From assembly GCA_902523635.1 (NCBI GenBank), contig CABZAE010000001.1:124001-188000 (forward strand): a DNA stretch of 64,000 bases. Direction: 5' to 3'. Positions 1-9,423 of the stretch are shown here, one piece after another. The position numbers and the translations under genes are program-made. Under the pieces are notes generated by a model, which saw only the letters and a program-made list of their open reading frames with translations, was not told the DNA's origin and did not search any database. Positions within the stretch are counted from its first letter, which is position 1; each line of letters starts with the position of its first letter. Source of the stretch: an uncultured Bacteroidota bacterium. GTDB lineage: Bacteria; Bacteroidota; Bacteroidia; Flavobacteriales; Flavobacteriaceae.

Positions 1-900
1 AAAAATAAATTAATTGGACTGATTACTTTTCGAGATATTCAAAAGATTTTTTTAAAACCAGTTTCTAATAAAGACAAATTTGGAAGGCTTAAAGTTGCTG
101 CTGCTGTCGGAGTCTCCGATGATGCTATCGAAAGATGTGAATCACTTGTAAGTGCAGGGGTGGATGCTCTAGTTGTTGATACTGCTCATGGACACACCCG
201 TGGTGTCATTTCTGTATTAAAAAAAATAAAAAGCAAATTTCCTGAAATCGATGTTGTCGTTGGTAATATTGCAACAAAAGAAGCCGCCCAGTTTCTTGTA
301 AAAGCTGGTGCTGATGGAGTAAAAGTTGGTATTGGTCCTGGGTCTATATGTACAACTCGAATAATAGCTGGAGTTGGCTATCCACAACTTTCTGCCATTT
401 TTGATGTTTCAAGTGCATTGAAAGGAACTGATGTTGCTTTGATAGCAGATGGTGGAATAAAATATACTGGAGATATTACAAAAGCAATTGCTGCTGGAGC
501 TGATTGTGTTATGTTGGGTTCTCTTTTGGCAGGAACAAAAGAATCACCTGGTGAAACAATAATTTACGAAGGAAGAAAATATAAAACCTATCGAGGAATG
601 GGATCAATTGAAGCAATGGAAAAAGGAAGTAAAGAGCGTTATTTTCAAAACAAGGTTAATGATTCAACAAAATTAGTTCCAGAGGGTGTGGTTGGACGAG
701 TTCCATACAAAGGAGATCTTTTTGAAAGCATACATCAATTCACTGGAGGTATTCGATCTGGAATGGGCTATTGTGGATGTGAGAATATTAATGATTTGAA
801 AAACAATTCAAAGTTTGTTCAAATTACAGGATCCGGTCTACAAGAAAGCCATCCGCATAATGTTATGATTACAAAAGAGTCTCCTAATTATTCTAGATAA
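1..900 (+). CDS. guaB: Inosine-5'-monophosphate dehydrogenase (3' part, cut by window edge)
   Basis: IMP dehydrogenase oxidises IMP to XMP with NAD+, the committed step of guanine nucleotide synthesis in the cytosol. Frame 1 is open from base 1, so the gene starts upstream; the ORF-track ATG at 160 is internal. The visible part begins near the end of the CBS domain ([10 protein letters not shown]) and holds most of the catalytic barrel. The loop [11 protein letters not shown] carries the catalytic cysteine, and [11 protein letters not shown] and the flap region RGMGSIEAM follow. The C-terminal half is complete. The next gene starts 10 bases after the stop, suggesting co-transcription with the chaperone genes downstream. 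Confidence 0.97.
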   Translation, partial: KNKLIGLITFRDIQKIFLKPVSNKDKFGRLKVAAAVGVSDDAIERCESLVSAGVDALVVDTAHGHTRGVISVLKKIKSKFPEIDVVVGNIATKEAAQFLVKAGADGVKVGIGPGSICTTRIIAGVGYPQLSAIFDVSSALKGTDVALIADGGIKYTGDITKAIAAGADCVMLGSLLAGTKESPGETIIYEGRKYKTYRGMGSIEAMEKGSKERYFQNKVNDSTKLVPEGVVGRVPYKGDLFESIHQFTGGIRSGMGYCGCENINDLKNNSKFVQITGSGLQESHPHNVMITKESPNYSR

Positions 901-910
901 ACATTATATT

Positions 911-1765
911 TTGAAATTTAAGCGCTTCATAGTTTATCTTATTGTTTTTTTAATTTCAAGTTGTAATTTATTTGAAAATAAACCAGTACGCGCAATCGCA
1001 AAGTATAAATCAAATTATCTTTTTTTTGAGGATATTAAAAAATACATACCAAAAAATTTATCTGAAAAAGAAAGTTTAGTTTTGATCGAAAACGAGATAG
1101 CGAAGTGGGCAAAAAATCACATTTTGATTGAACAGGCCAATATAAATCTTGATAATGAAAAGAAAAATCAATTGTTGGTGATGGCAAAAGAATACAGTGA
1201 CGAATTATTTTCATTTCACTACAAAGAAAAAATTGTTAAATCTTTAATGGATACAGTTGTCAATCAAAATAGTATTGATGAATATTACAAACAAAATAAA
1301 ATTAACTATAAATTAAACGAGGATATAGTTAAGGCTAGATTTATTAAAATTTCAAATGAAAACTTTGAAATCCCAAATATTCGTAACAGATTTAGAAGGT
1401 TTAACAAATCAGATATTTCTTTTTTAGATTCCATATCACTACAATTCTCATCATATTCATTTAATGATTCAATATGGATTAACAAAGATGTTTTTTTTTC
1501 AAAATTCCCCGAAGTTAGAGATTATGTGAAAAATAATATTGTAAAAAAAAATTTATTTTACCAACTTGAAGACTCTTTGGAACTATATTTGATAAAAGTT
1601 AGTGAATCTGCTTTGAGAAATAACATCGCTCCCATAGATTATTTAGAGCCGACACTCAGACAGATTTTAGTAAATAAAAGAAAACTTGAATTCATAAGAA
1701 ATTTCGAAAATGAATTATACATCGACGCTATTCAAACTAAAGAACTTGAAATTTATGAGCAGTAA
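911..1765 (+). CDS. Lipoprotein, SurA/PpiC-associated family, no clear PPIase domain
   Basis: This is a 284-residue predicted lipoprotein: a basic N-terminus and hydrophobic stretch end in a lipobox (LISSC). The rest is charged and helical, resembling the N-terminal chaperone part of SurA-like proteins, but I see no clear parvulin (PpiC) domain. The start is a TTG 10 bases after guaB; no ATG precedes the signal peptide in this frame. The stop overlaps the start of the SurA-like gene by 11 bases, so translation of the two is probably coupled. A role in outer-membrane protein folding is inferred from position and the weak resemblance only. Confidence 0.75.
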   Translation: MKFKRFIVYLIVFLISSCNLFENKPVRAIAKYKSNYLFFEDIKKYIPKNLSEKESLVLIENEIAKWAKNHILIEQANINLDNEKKNQLLVMAKEYSDELFSFHYKEKIVKSLMDTVVNQNSIDEYYKQNKINYKLNEDIVKARFIKISNENFEIPNIRNRFRRFNKSDISFLDSISLQFSSYSFNDSIWINKDVFFSKFPEVRDYVKNNIVKKNLFYQLEDSLELYLIKVSESALRNNIAPIDYLEPTLRQILVNKRKLEFIRNFENELYIDAIQTKELEIYEQ

Positions 1766-3125
1766 CAATTTTAATATTGTTTTCTCTGTGATTATTTGTT
1801 TACTCTGTCAATCAGTGTTTTATGCTCAGGTTTCAAAATCCATCAAAATTGATGGAGTAGCTGCTGTTGTTGGAGATTATGTAATTCTTGAATCCGATGT
1901 GGATAAAACTTTGATTGACTTACAGTCTCAAGGAGTTTCGACAGAAAATATTGGAAGATGTAGTTTATTAGGAAAGTTGATGGAAGATAAATTATATGCT
2001 CATCACGCTGAACAAGACAGTCTAGAGGTTGATAATGGTCAAATTTATTCATATGTAGACAGGACAATCGAGTACTTTGTAGATCAACTGGGAAGCTTAG
2101 AAAAAGTTCTTGATTTTTATAAAAAATCCGATGAACAATCATTCAGAACTGAATTGTTCGAGATAAATAAATTAAACCAGTTATCACAAAAAATGCAGTC
2201 TCAAATAGTTGATGAAGTTGAAATAACACCTGAAGAAGTTAGACAATTTTTTAACTCAATACCTAAGTACGAAAGGCCAGTATTTGGTGCAGAGCTTGAA
2301 TTAGCACAGATTGTCATTAAGCCTCAAGTTTCAGAGGTAGACGAAAATAAAGTAGTCAAAAGGCTTGAAACAATCAAGTATGATATTGAATTTAATGGGT
2401 CTTCATTTGCAACAAAAGCAATATTATATTCCCAAGATCCAGGCTCAAGGTCTACAGGTGGCAAATACACATTGAATCGCAACCGCCCAAGATACGATAA
2501 GGACTTAAGAGATGTAGCATACAGACTTCGTGAAGGTGAGATTTCTGATCCTTTTCGAACTCAGTTTGGATGGCATATAGTTAAAGTAGAAAAAATAAGA
2601 GGTCAAGAGGTTGACATAAGACATATTTTATTGATTCCTGAAATTACAAATCAAGCTCTTATGGAAGCAAAAAGAAAAATTGATATAGTCAGAAAGAGAA
2701 TCGTTGATGGAGAGATTACATTTGAGGAAGCTGCAAAATCTGTTTCAGATGAAATAGAAACAAGAAATAATGGTGGCGTTTTGATTAACCCAACCACTGG
2801 TGACACAAGATTTGAACTCACTAAAATGGATCCAGTTTTGTACGGTCAGGCTCAAAGATTGAGAGATGGAGAAATAAGTGCACCACTTCTTGAAAAAGAT
2901 GAAAGAGGTATTCAAAAATATAAAATAATTAAGGTTAGTAACAGGTTTGATGAACACATTGCTGATTACTCTAAGGATTATATCAAAATAAAAGAGCTTG
3001 CACTTAGGGAAAAACAGTTAAAAGAAATTCAAGAATGGATGGCTGAAAAAATTGACGAAACTTACATAAACATTAATCAAGATAATCAGAATTGTAATTT
3101 TACTAACAAATGGGTAAAAAATTAG
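1755..3125 (+). CDS. surA: Periplasmic chaperone / peptidyl-prolyl cis-trans isomerase, SurA type
   Basis: SurA escorts unfolded beta-barrel proteins across the periplasm. I chose ATG 1755 rather than the track start at 1710 because it puts a normal signal peptide (about residues 1-25, ending FYAQ) at the N-terminus, giving 456 residues. After it comes the SurA N-domain (IDGVAAVVGDYVILESDVD) and two parvulin domains, recognisable around ELAQIVIKP and DIRHILLIP. The gene overlaps its lipoprotein neighbour upstream by 11 bases and the cytochrome assembly gene downstream by 16. The family assignment is firm; the symbol is by homology, since Bacteroidota often carry several such paralogues. Confidence 0.88.
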   Translation: MSSNNFNIVFSVIICLLCQSVFYAQVSKSIKIDGVAAVVGDYVILESDVDKTLIDLQSQGVSTENIGRCSLLGKLMEDKLYAHHAEQDSLEVDNGQIYSYVDRTIEYFVDQLGSLEKVLDFYKKSDEQSFRTELFEINKLNQLSQKMQSQIVDEVEITPEEVRQFFNSIPKYERPVFGAELELAQIVIKPQVSEVDENKVVKRLETIKYDIEFNGSSFATKAILYSQDPGSRSTGGKYTLNRNRPRYDKDLRDVAYRLREGEISDPFRTQFGWHIVKVEKIRGQEVDIRHILLIPEITNQALMEAKRKIDIVRKRIVDGEITFEEAAKSVSDEIETRNNGGVLINPTTGDTRFELTKMDPVLYGQAQRLRDGEISAPLLEKDERGIQKYKIIKVSNRFDEHIADYSKDYIKIKELALREKQLKEIQEWMAEKIDETYININQDNQNCNFTNKWVKN

Positions 3126-6100
3126 TATCCTTTTTAATCTCTACAAAATTCACCGCCATCTTATTTGTTTTATTTCCTCTTTCCATGGGAATTGGAACTT
3201 TTGTTGAGAGCTACTATAACACAACAACTGCAAAAATACTAATATACAATGCTTGGTGGTTTGAATTAATGATGGTTTTTTTTGTTATTAATTTTGCATT
3301 TAACATCAAGAGATACAATTTACTTACTTTCAAAAAATGGCCAATTTTATTGTTACACCTATCTTGGATATTGATAATTTTAGGTGCAGGTGTAACAAGA
3401 TATATAGGTTATGAAGGTGTAATGCCGATAAGAGAGAATACCTCTTCCAATAAATTTCTTTCTGAAGAAACATATCTTACAGTTTTAGTTGATGGAGAAC
3501 TTAATGGAGTGCCTGTGAGAAGAGGTCTTGAAGATGAGTTTTTATTTTCAGAAGCAACCAACAATTATTTTATTTGGAATTACGATTTTCAGGGTCAGGA
3601 CTTTTCAATAGAATTTGAGGACTTTTATGAAAATGCAAAAGAGGATGTAATAGAAAAAGAAAGTGGTGAGCAGTATTTAAAAATTGTTGAAGCGAGTGAT
3701 GGTACAAGGCATGAACATTTTTTGAAATCTGGCCAAGTAACAAGTTTACACAATATCTTATTTGCATTAGATAAACAAACTGAGGGAGCGATAAATATTA
3801 CAACCAAAAATGGGAAATTATTCATAGAAAGTCCATTTGAGGGAAGTTATATGAAAATGTCTGATCAAAGTCAAGGAACTTTAATTAAAGATCAAGATGA
3901 AGTTTTAATGCTTAGATCTTTATATAATGTTGCAGGCTTACAGTTTGTTTTTCCAGATGGAATAATTGAGGGTGATTTTGAAGTGGTTCGTTCAAATGAG
4001 GAATCTTCTCAACAGGGTCTTGTTGTAAGAATTTCCACTATGAATCAATCCAAAGTAATTGGTATACTTGGAGGAAAAGGAATTGTAAATATTCCAAAAA
4101 AAATAAATGTTGGAAACCTTGACTTTTCATTAACATATGGGTCTTTAGAAAAGACATTACCATTTAATATCAGACTTAATGATTTTATTGCTGAAAAGTA
4201 TCCTGGAACTGAAAAAAGCTATAGTAGTTTCAAAAGTAAAGTCAGTGTAATAGATGAAACAAATTTTGATTATGAAATTTATATGAACCATATTTTAAAT
4301 TATAAGGGATATAGATTTTTTCAAGCATCTTTTGATCCTGATGAGAAGGGGACGGTGCTATCGGTGAACCACGACTTTTACGGTACCTTGTTAACTTATG
4401 TAGGCTATATTTTACTATATGCCGGATTAATGGGAGTTATGTTCTTTGGAAAAACTAGGTTTATAGATTTAGCTAAAAAGTTAGAGAAATTAAGACTTAG
4501 AAAAAAGGCATTATATTTTATTATTGGATTAGTTTCTTTACAATCAATATCTCAAGAAAATCACTCCCACAGTCAAAGTCAACTAAAAACTTTAGATCTT
4601 TTTAACTCAGATACTCAAGTTTCTTATGAACATGCTGCAGAATTCGGAAGTTTAGTGATACAGGATGCCGGAGGTCGTATGAAACCACTTAATACTTTTG
4701 CCTCTGAACTTTTGAGAAAGGTTAGCAAATCTGATACTTTCAAAGATTTAAGTGCAGATCAGGTACTAATTTCGATTTTAAAAAACCCTCTTTCATGGTA
4801 CAATACACCTATTATTTATCTAAAAAGAGGAAACGATAGTTTGAGAAAAATTGTTGGTAGGGAAAAGAAAGATAAATATGCTGCATTCGTTGATTTTTTT
4901 GATGAAAATGGAAATTATAAAATTTCATCACAGCTAGAAAGTGCATATAAGGCTTCATTGCCAAATCAGTTTCAAAAAGATTTTATTGAAACTGATAGAA
5001 AAGTAAATTTACTATTTTCAGCTTTTGAGGGTAAAATTCTAAGAATTTTCCCAATACCTAATCATCCAAACAATAAGTGGATTTCTTTTTCTGAAAATGA
5101 TACAGATCAGTTTCAGGGAGTTGATTCTTTGTATGTAAAAAATGTTCTACCATTATACTTTTCAACCTTAGACAGTGACATAAAGACAGGAGATTATGAA
5201 AACTCAAAAAAACTAATTGAAAGTATAAAAGGTTTTCAAACTAAATATGGTTCACAAGTTTTACCAAGCGAGGATAAAATCAAAGCAGAAATTTACTATA
5301 ATAAATATGATATTTTTAAAAGACTTTTTAGCTGGTACATGTATGCAGGTGTTTTAATGTTTGTTTTTTTGATTTTCCAAATATTCTATGAAAATTCATA
5401 TTTGAAGTATTTAATAAATTTTTCGAAGTATTCAATCATTGCTTTATTCATTATTCATACAGTCGGCTTAATAGCCAGAGCTTATGTTTCTGGTCATGCA
5501 CCATGGAGTGATGCTTACGAGTCCATGATTTATGTTGCCTGGGCGACAGTTGGTATTGGTCTAGCATTCGGAAGAAAGTCTGATTTAACTATTGCAGCTA
5601 CTTCTTTTGTTTCCTCAATGATATTAATGATTGCTCATTGGAATTGGATGGATCCTGAAATAGCCAATCTTGTTCCAGTATTGGATAGTTATTGGTTAAT
5701 GATCCATGTTTCTGTTATTGTTGGAAGCTACGGGCCATTTACCCTGAGCATGATTCTGGGAATTGTATCATTAATTTTGATAATGATAACCAACCAAAAA
5801 AACAAAAAGAAAATTGATTTAAACCTTCAGGAACTAACCATTATTAATGAACTCTCTTTAACAGTTGGATTGATTATGTTAACAATTGGAAATTTTCTTG
5901 GTGGACAATGGGCTAATGAAAGTTGGGGTAGATATTGGGGTTGGGACCCCAAAGAAACTTGGGCGCTTATAAGTATAATGATTTATGCATTTGTTCTGCA
6001 TATGAGGTTAATACCAGGTTTAAAAGGGAAGTGGATTTTTAATTTAATGTCAATAGTAGCCTTTGCATCAATTATGATGACATATTTTGGTGTTAATTTT

Positions 6101-6232
6101 TACTTAACTGGCCTTCATTCATATGCGAGTGGAGATAAGGTAATCACACCAGATTTTGTTTATTATTCAATGCTATTTGTTTTTATATTAGGAACATTCT
6201 CTTTTTTGAAATACAAAAAATATTATAAATGA
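3110..6232 (+). CDS. ccsBA: Cytochrome c assembly protein, fused ResB-CcsA (system II)
   Basis: This large polytopic membrane protein (1040 residues) carries haem across the cytoplasmic membrane and attaches it to apocytochrome c. The N-terminal third is ResB-like, with membrane segments near residues 10-110, a long periplasmic part and a further segment near 430-450. A linker region follows, and the C-terminal third is CcsA-like with several membrane helices. The haem-binding tryptophan-rich motif is visible around residues 925-950 (SWGRYWGWDPKETWAL). Conserved-looking histidines flank it. A fused form of this length is usual in Bacteroidota. It overlaps surA by 16 bases and the next gene by 4 (ATGA), so it sits inside one operon. 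Confidence 0.93.
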   Translation: MGKKLVSFLISTKFTAILFVLFPLSMGIGTFVESYYNTTTAKILIYNAWWFELMMVFFVINFAFNIKRYNLLTFKKWPILLLHLSWILIILGAGVTRYIGYEGVMPIRENTSSNKFLSEETYLTVLVDGELNGVPVRRGLEDEFLFSEATNNYFIWNYDFQGQDFSIEFEDFYENAKEDVIEKESGEQYLKIVEASDGTRHEHFLKSGQVTSLHNILFALDKQTEGAINITTKNGKLFIESPFEGSYMKMSDQSQGTLIKDQDEVLMLRSLYNVAGLQFVFPDGIIEGDFEVVRSNEESSQQGLVVRISTMNQSKVIGILGGKGIVNIPKKINVGNLDFSLTYGSLEKTLPFNIRLNDFIAEKYPGTEKSYSSFKSKVSVIDETNFDYEIYMNHILNYKGYRFFQASFDPDEKGTVLSVNHDFYGTLLTYVGYILLYAGLMGVMFFGKTRFIDLAKKLEKLRLRKKALYFIIGLVSLQSISQENHSHSQSQLKTLDLFNSDTQVSYEHAAEFGSLVIQDAGGRMKPLNTFASELLRKVSKSDTFKDLSADQVLISILKNPLSWYNTPIIYLKRGNDSLRKIVGREKKDKYAAFVDFFDENGNYKISSQLESAYKASLPNQFQKDFIETDRKVNLLFSAFEGKILRIFPIPNHPNNKWISFSENDTDQFQGVDSLYVKNVLPLYFSTLDSDIKTGDYENSKKLIESIKGFQTKYGSQVLPSEDKIKAEIYYNKYDIFKRLFSWYMYAGVLMFVFLIFQIFYENSYLKYLINFSKYSIIALFIIHTVGLIARAYVSGHAPWSDAYESMIYVAWATVGIGLAFGRKSDLTIAATSFVSSMILMIAHWNWMDPEIANLVPVLDSYWLMIHVSVIVGSYGPFTLSMILGIVSLILIMITNQKNKKKIDLNLQELTIINELSLTVGLIMLTIGNFLGGQWANESWGRYWGWDPKETWALISIMIYAFVLHMRLIPGLKGKWIFNLMSIVAFASIMMTYFGVNFYLTGLHSYASGDKVITPDFVYYSMLFVFILGTFSFLKYKKYYK

Positions 6233-6417
6233 CAAATAATAGAAATTGGTTTTTGAAATCTTTGTTGGGAATTATAGTTTTTAGTGCTGGATTGTGTGTT
6301 TTTGGAGAGGCCCTAACATTGAAAAATTCTGAGCAATCTTGGTTTTTAATAGGTACATTAGCACTGGTAATGATTAATTCGGGGTTATGTATAATGATCT
6401 CAGCTAATTTGAAATAA
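6229..6417 (+). CDS. Small membrane protein, two transmembrane segments
   Basis: This 62-residue protein is almost entirely two hydrophobic helices (about residues 8-28 and 38-58). I do not recognise the family. Start and stop overlap both neighbours (ATGA with ccsBA, TAATG with the secreted protein), a strong sign that it is a real translated gene of the ccsBA operon. A role in cytochrome assembly or respiratory complex stability would fit the position but is only inferred. Confidence 0.75.
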   Translation: MTNNRNWFLKSLLGIIVFSAGLCVFGEALTLKNSEQSWFLIGTLALVMINSGLCIMISANLK

Positions 6418-7055
6418 TGACAAGTCTTATTTTTTTTAAAAGATTCATCTTTATTGCTTTAATACTTTTTTGTATAGAAAACACATATGGTCAGATTGAA
6501 AATACACAAAGAAAAATCCAGTTACTTCCTCCACTGTCAACTGGAATTAATAATTTAAAAATATCTCCAGTTAATCCTAACTATTTTTCACCAACTGAGG
6601 TTTCCTTGGATAAAAAACAAGATAAAAAGTCAATATTTGAAAGTGAAACTTTTTTAGATCCTGCTGATATTTATTTAAAAAGAAATAAAAAGAATGAAAA
6701 AAAATCAAATCAAGGATATAGTAAAAAAGAGTATTTAGGTGATGTTAAAACTAGGTCTGATGATGTTAATATAATTTGTAGAGACTTTGAATATGTAGAT
6801 GGTGATCGTGTTAGAATCTTAGTTAATGATTCAATAGTTATAAATAATTTAATGCTTGATTCAGACTTCTCGGGTTTTAAATTACCTCTTATCAAAGGTT
6901 TTAATAAAATTGATTTTACTGCGCTCAACCAGGGAAGTTCGGGTCCTAATACTGCTGAACTTAGATTATATGATGATAAAAATCAGATGATCTCTTCTAA
7001 TAAATGGAATCTTGCTACTGGAGGAACAGCAACATTTATTATAGTTAAAGAGTAA
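6417..7055 (+). CDS. Secreted protein of unknown function
   Basis: This 212-residue protein has a clear N-terminal signal sequence (about residues 1-25, ending TYGQ). The first half is lysine-rich and probably unstructured. The second half, from about residue 115, looks like a compact beta domain (VRILVNDSIVINNLML ... NTAELRLYDD ... TFIIVKE), as in secreted or periplasmic beta-sandwich proteins. It is the last gene of the plus-strand run; the convergent gene ends 2 bases downstream. No function can be named from the sequence. Confidence 0.7.
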   Translation: MTSLIFFKRFIFIALILFCIENTYGQIENTQRKIQLLPPLSTGINNLKISPVNPNYFSPTEVSLDKKQDKKSIFESETFLDPADIYLKRNKKNEKKSNQGYSKKEYLGDVKTRSDDVNIICRDFEYVDGDRVRILVNDSIVINNLMLDSDFSGFKLPLIKGFNKIDFTALNQGSSGPNTAELRLYDDKNQMISSNKWNLATGGTATFIIVKE

Positions 7056-7056
7056 G

Positions 7057-8115
7057 TCAATAGTAATGTTCAATTTTGTTTTTTTGAATTGCTTGCCAAC
7101 CAAGTTTAAATAATAATCTTGTCATTAAATTTAGGTCTTTAAATTTCTCATCTTTGGTGTGACCTTTTTTATATCTGTAAAATATTTGTTGTACGATAAC
7201 AGATAATTTGAAAAGTCCATAAACATAATAAAAAATTAAATCTTTAATTTTAATCTTTCTCCTAGATTCGTACATACTTACAAGCTCCATTCTAGTGGGA
7301 TTTCCAGCGTTTACAGTAGGGTAATCTAAAATACCTTTAATATTTTTATGATCCGATTCGATAGTCCAATAAGCAAGTGATGTTCCAAAATCCATTAAAG
7401 GATCACCGATTGTACACATTTCCCAATCTAAAATTGCATTAACTGAATTAAATGATTTATCGAAAACTATATTATCATATTTGTAATCATTGTGAATTAG
7501 ACAATGATCATATTTTCTTGGTTTATTCCTATCTAACCAACCTATGATTTTTCTTGACTCATCAATGTTTTCTGTTTCAGATTTAATATACTGTGTACTC
7601 CAATTTTTAATTTGTCTTTCAACGTATCCATTGGGTTTTCCAATCTTATCTAAACCCATTTTCTTGAAATTAATTTCATGAATTTGTACAATGTTTTCAA
7701 TCCACATCTTAGAAATAAACTGGTATTGCTGCGCTGTTAGATTTTTAGAAAGAGGATTATTTTTTGTGAGGATAATTCCATTTATATTTTCCATCAAATA
7801 AAATGGAGCACCTAAAATTGAAATATCTTTTGAAAAAAAATAAACTTTTGGGATCTTTAGCGAACTGTTTCTTAATGACGATAGTACCCTAAACTCCCTT
7901 TCCATATCATGTCCAAATCTCGCTCCTTTGGGAGGCATTCTCAAAACTAATTCTTTGTTTTCAAATTTTATAAGATATGTGAGATTTGAGAATCCATTAT
8001 TAAATTGTAAAATTTTTAATTTGTTATAATGATTTGAAAGAAGTCCACTTTCAAATAAAAATTTTTTTAGAGACTCACTATTTATTTCCTCTCCCTTTCT
8101 TACCTCTTGTATCAT
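7057..8115 (-). CDS. APH-family kinase-like protein (ACAD10/11 N-terminal domain type; LvaA-like)
   Basis: This protein has an aminoglycoside/choline-kinase fold. Visible motifs are the nucleotide-binding segment [11 protein letters not shown], the catalytic loop [14 protein letters not shown] near residue 205 (HxDxxxxN) and the metal-binding [17 protein letters not shown]. Its start overlaps the acyl-CoA dehydrogenase gene upstream by 38 bases. In animals the same two domains are fused in ACAD10/ACAD11, and in Pseudomonas the kinase LvaA works with the dehydrogenase-like LvaC. Those systems phosphorylate the 4-hydroxyl of 4-hydroxyacyl-CoA and then eliminate phosphate. Kinase action on a hydroxyacyl-CoA rather than an antibiotic is therefore the likely role, by inference. 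Confidence 0.85.
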   Translation of the reverse strand: MIQEVRKGEEINSESLKKFLFESGLLSNHYNKLKILQFNNGFSNLTYLIKFENKELVLRMPPKGARFGHDMEREFRVLSSLRNSSLKIPKVYFFSKDISILGAPFYLMENINGIILTKNNPLSKNLTAQQYQFISKMWIENIVQIHEINFKKMGLDKIGKPNGYVERQIKNWSTQYIKSETENIDESRKIIGWLDRNKPRKYDHCLIHNDYKYDNIVFDKSFNSVNAILDWEMCTIGDPLMDFGTSLAYWTIESDHKNIKGILDYPTVNAGNPTRMELVSMYESRRKIKIKDLIFYYVYGLFKLSVIVQQIFYRYKKGHTKDEKFKDLNLMTRLLFKLGWQAIQKNKIEHYY

Positions 8116-9325
8116 TTTTTTGATTGTACAATTTTATTAGATTTCTTCCTAGTTGGTACATATGTACTTCATCTGGTCCATCAGCAAGTCTAATTGCTCT
8201 AGCATATACGTAAAATGATGCCAAGGGAGTATCTTGAGAAACGCCTAAACCTCCGTGCGCTTGGATTGATCTATCAATAACTTTACAAGCCATTTTTGGA
8301 ATTGCAATTTTAATCATTGAAATTTGATTCATGGCTGCCTTAGCACCAAATCTATCAATCTTATATGCTGTTGACAATGTTAGTAATCTGGCTTGATCAA
8401 TTTCACATGCTGATTTTGCAATGTCTTGACGAATACTACTGTAATCTTTTAATTTTTTTCCAAAGGTTTGTCTTTCATTAACCCTTGAACACATTAACTC
8501 AAGTGATCTTTGCGCTGCTCCTATAAGTCTCATACAATGATGAATTCTTCCAGGGCCAAGCCTTCCTTGAGCTATTTCAAAACCTCTCCCTTCACCAAGT
8601 ATTAAATTCTCTTTCGGAACTTTTACATTATTCAATTCGATCTCAGCGTGACCCTCTGGAGAGTCAAAATAGCCAAAAACACTCAACGGTCTTAAAATTT
8701 TTATTCCCTTGGCATCCGACGGAATAATTATCATACTTTGTTGAGAGTGTCTCTCAGCATTAAAATCTGTTTTACCCATAAGAATATAAAAAGATGTCTT
8801 AGGATTCATTCCCCCGGAAGACCACCATTTTTTTCCATTAATAACATATTCATTTCCATTTCTAATTATTGAAGTTTCGATATTTGTTGCGTCTGAGGAA
8901 GCTACATCAGGTTCTGTCATAAGGAAAGCAGATCTAATATCACCGTTCATGAGTGGTTCAAGCCATTTCTTTTTTTGAAAACCATTACCATACTTTGCAA
9001 GAACTTCCATGTTTCCGGTATCTGGGGCTGAACAATTGAATATCTCCGATGAAAATGAACATCTACCCATTATTTCAGCAAGTGGAGCATACTCAAGATT
9101 GGTCAGCCCTGGACTTAATTTACCATACTCAACTGGAAGAAAAAGATTCCAAAGTCCTTCTTTTTTGGCAATCTTTTTGAGTTCTTCAATTTTTACTGAA
9201 TTTTTCCAATCATTTTTTGTTCTATGTTCAATAATTTCTTTTTCTATGGGAAGTATATTTTTATCCATGAACAATTTCAAATGTTCTTGAATTTTTAAAG
9301 ATTTTTCAGAATATTCAAAATTCAT
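8078..9325 (-). CDS. Acyl-CoA dehydrogenase, ACAD10/11-like
   Basis: This 415-residue flavoprotein has the full acyl-CoA dehydrogenase fold. Recognisable parts are the FAD-binding [16 protein letters not shown] and [11 protein letters not shown], the helical C-terminal domain ([18 protein letters not shown]) and the signature [14 protein letters not shown]. The C-terminal segment reads [10 protein letters not shown], the form seen in ACAD10/11, where ordinary fatty-acyl dehydrogenases have a YEGT-type catalytic glutamate. It is first in a two-gene unit; the kinase-like gene overlaps its 3' end. The pair probably converts 4-hydroxyacyl-CoA by phosphorylation and elimination. A conventional alpha,beta-desaturation is the alternative. 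Confidence 0.9.
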   Translation of the reverse strand: MNFEYSEKSLKIQEHLKLFMDKNILPIEKEIIEHRTKNDWKNSVKIEELKKIAKKEGLWNLFLPVEYGKLSPGLTNLEYAPLAEIMGRCSFSSEIFNCSAPDTGNMEVLAKYGNGFQKKKWLEPLMNGDIRSAFLMTEPDVASSDATNIETSIIRNGNEYVINGKKWWSSGGMNPKTSFYILMGKTDFNAERHSQQSMIIIPSDAKGIKILRPLSVFGYFDSPEGHAEIELNNVKVPKENLILGEGRGFEIAQGRLGPGRIHHCMRLIGAAQRSLELMCSRVNERQTFGKKLKDYSSIRQDIAKSACEIDQARLLTLSTAYKIDRFGAKAAMNQISMIKIAIPKMACKVIDRSIQAHGGLGVSQDTPLASFYVYARAIRLADGPDEVHMYQLGRNLIKLYNQKNDTRGKKGRGNK

Positions 9326-9423
9326 ATTTTGACTTTTCTTGGTTTGTTTAATATTTATTTATTTATTGAGAGAATTGATAACTATATTAGCCTCTCACTA
9401 AAATACCCTTTTAATCTTAAATT

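Noticed and set aside
7057-8115. Aminoglycoside resistance gene
   Set aside because: The APH fold is present, but the overlap with an ACAD10/11-like dehydrogenase points to acyl-CoA metabolism.
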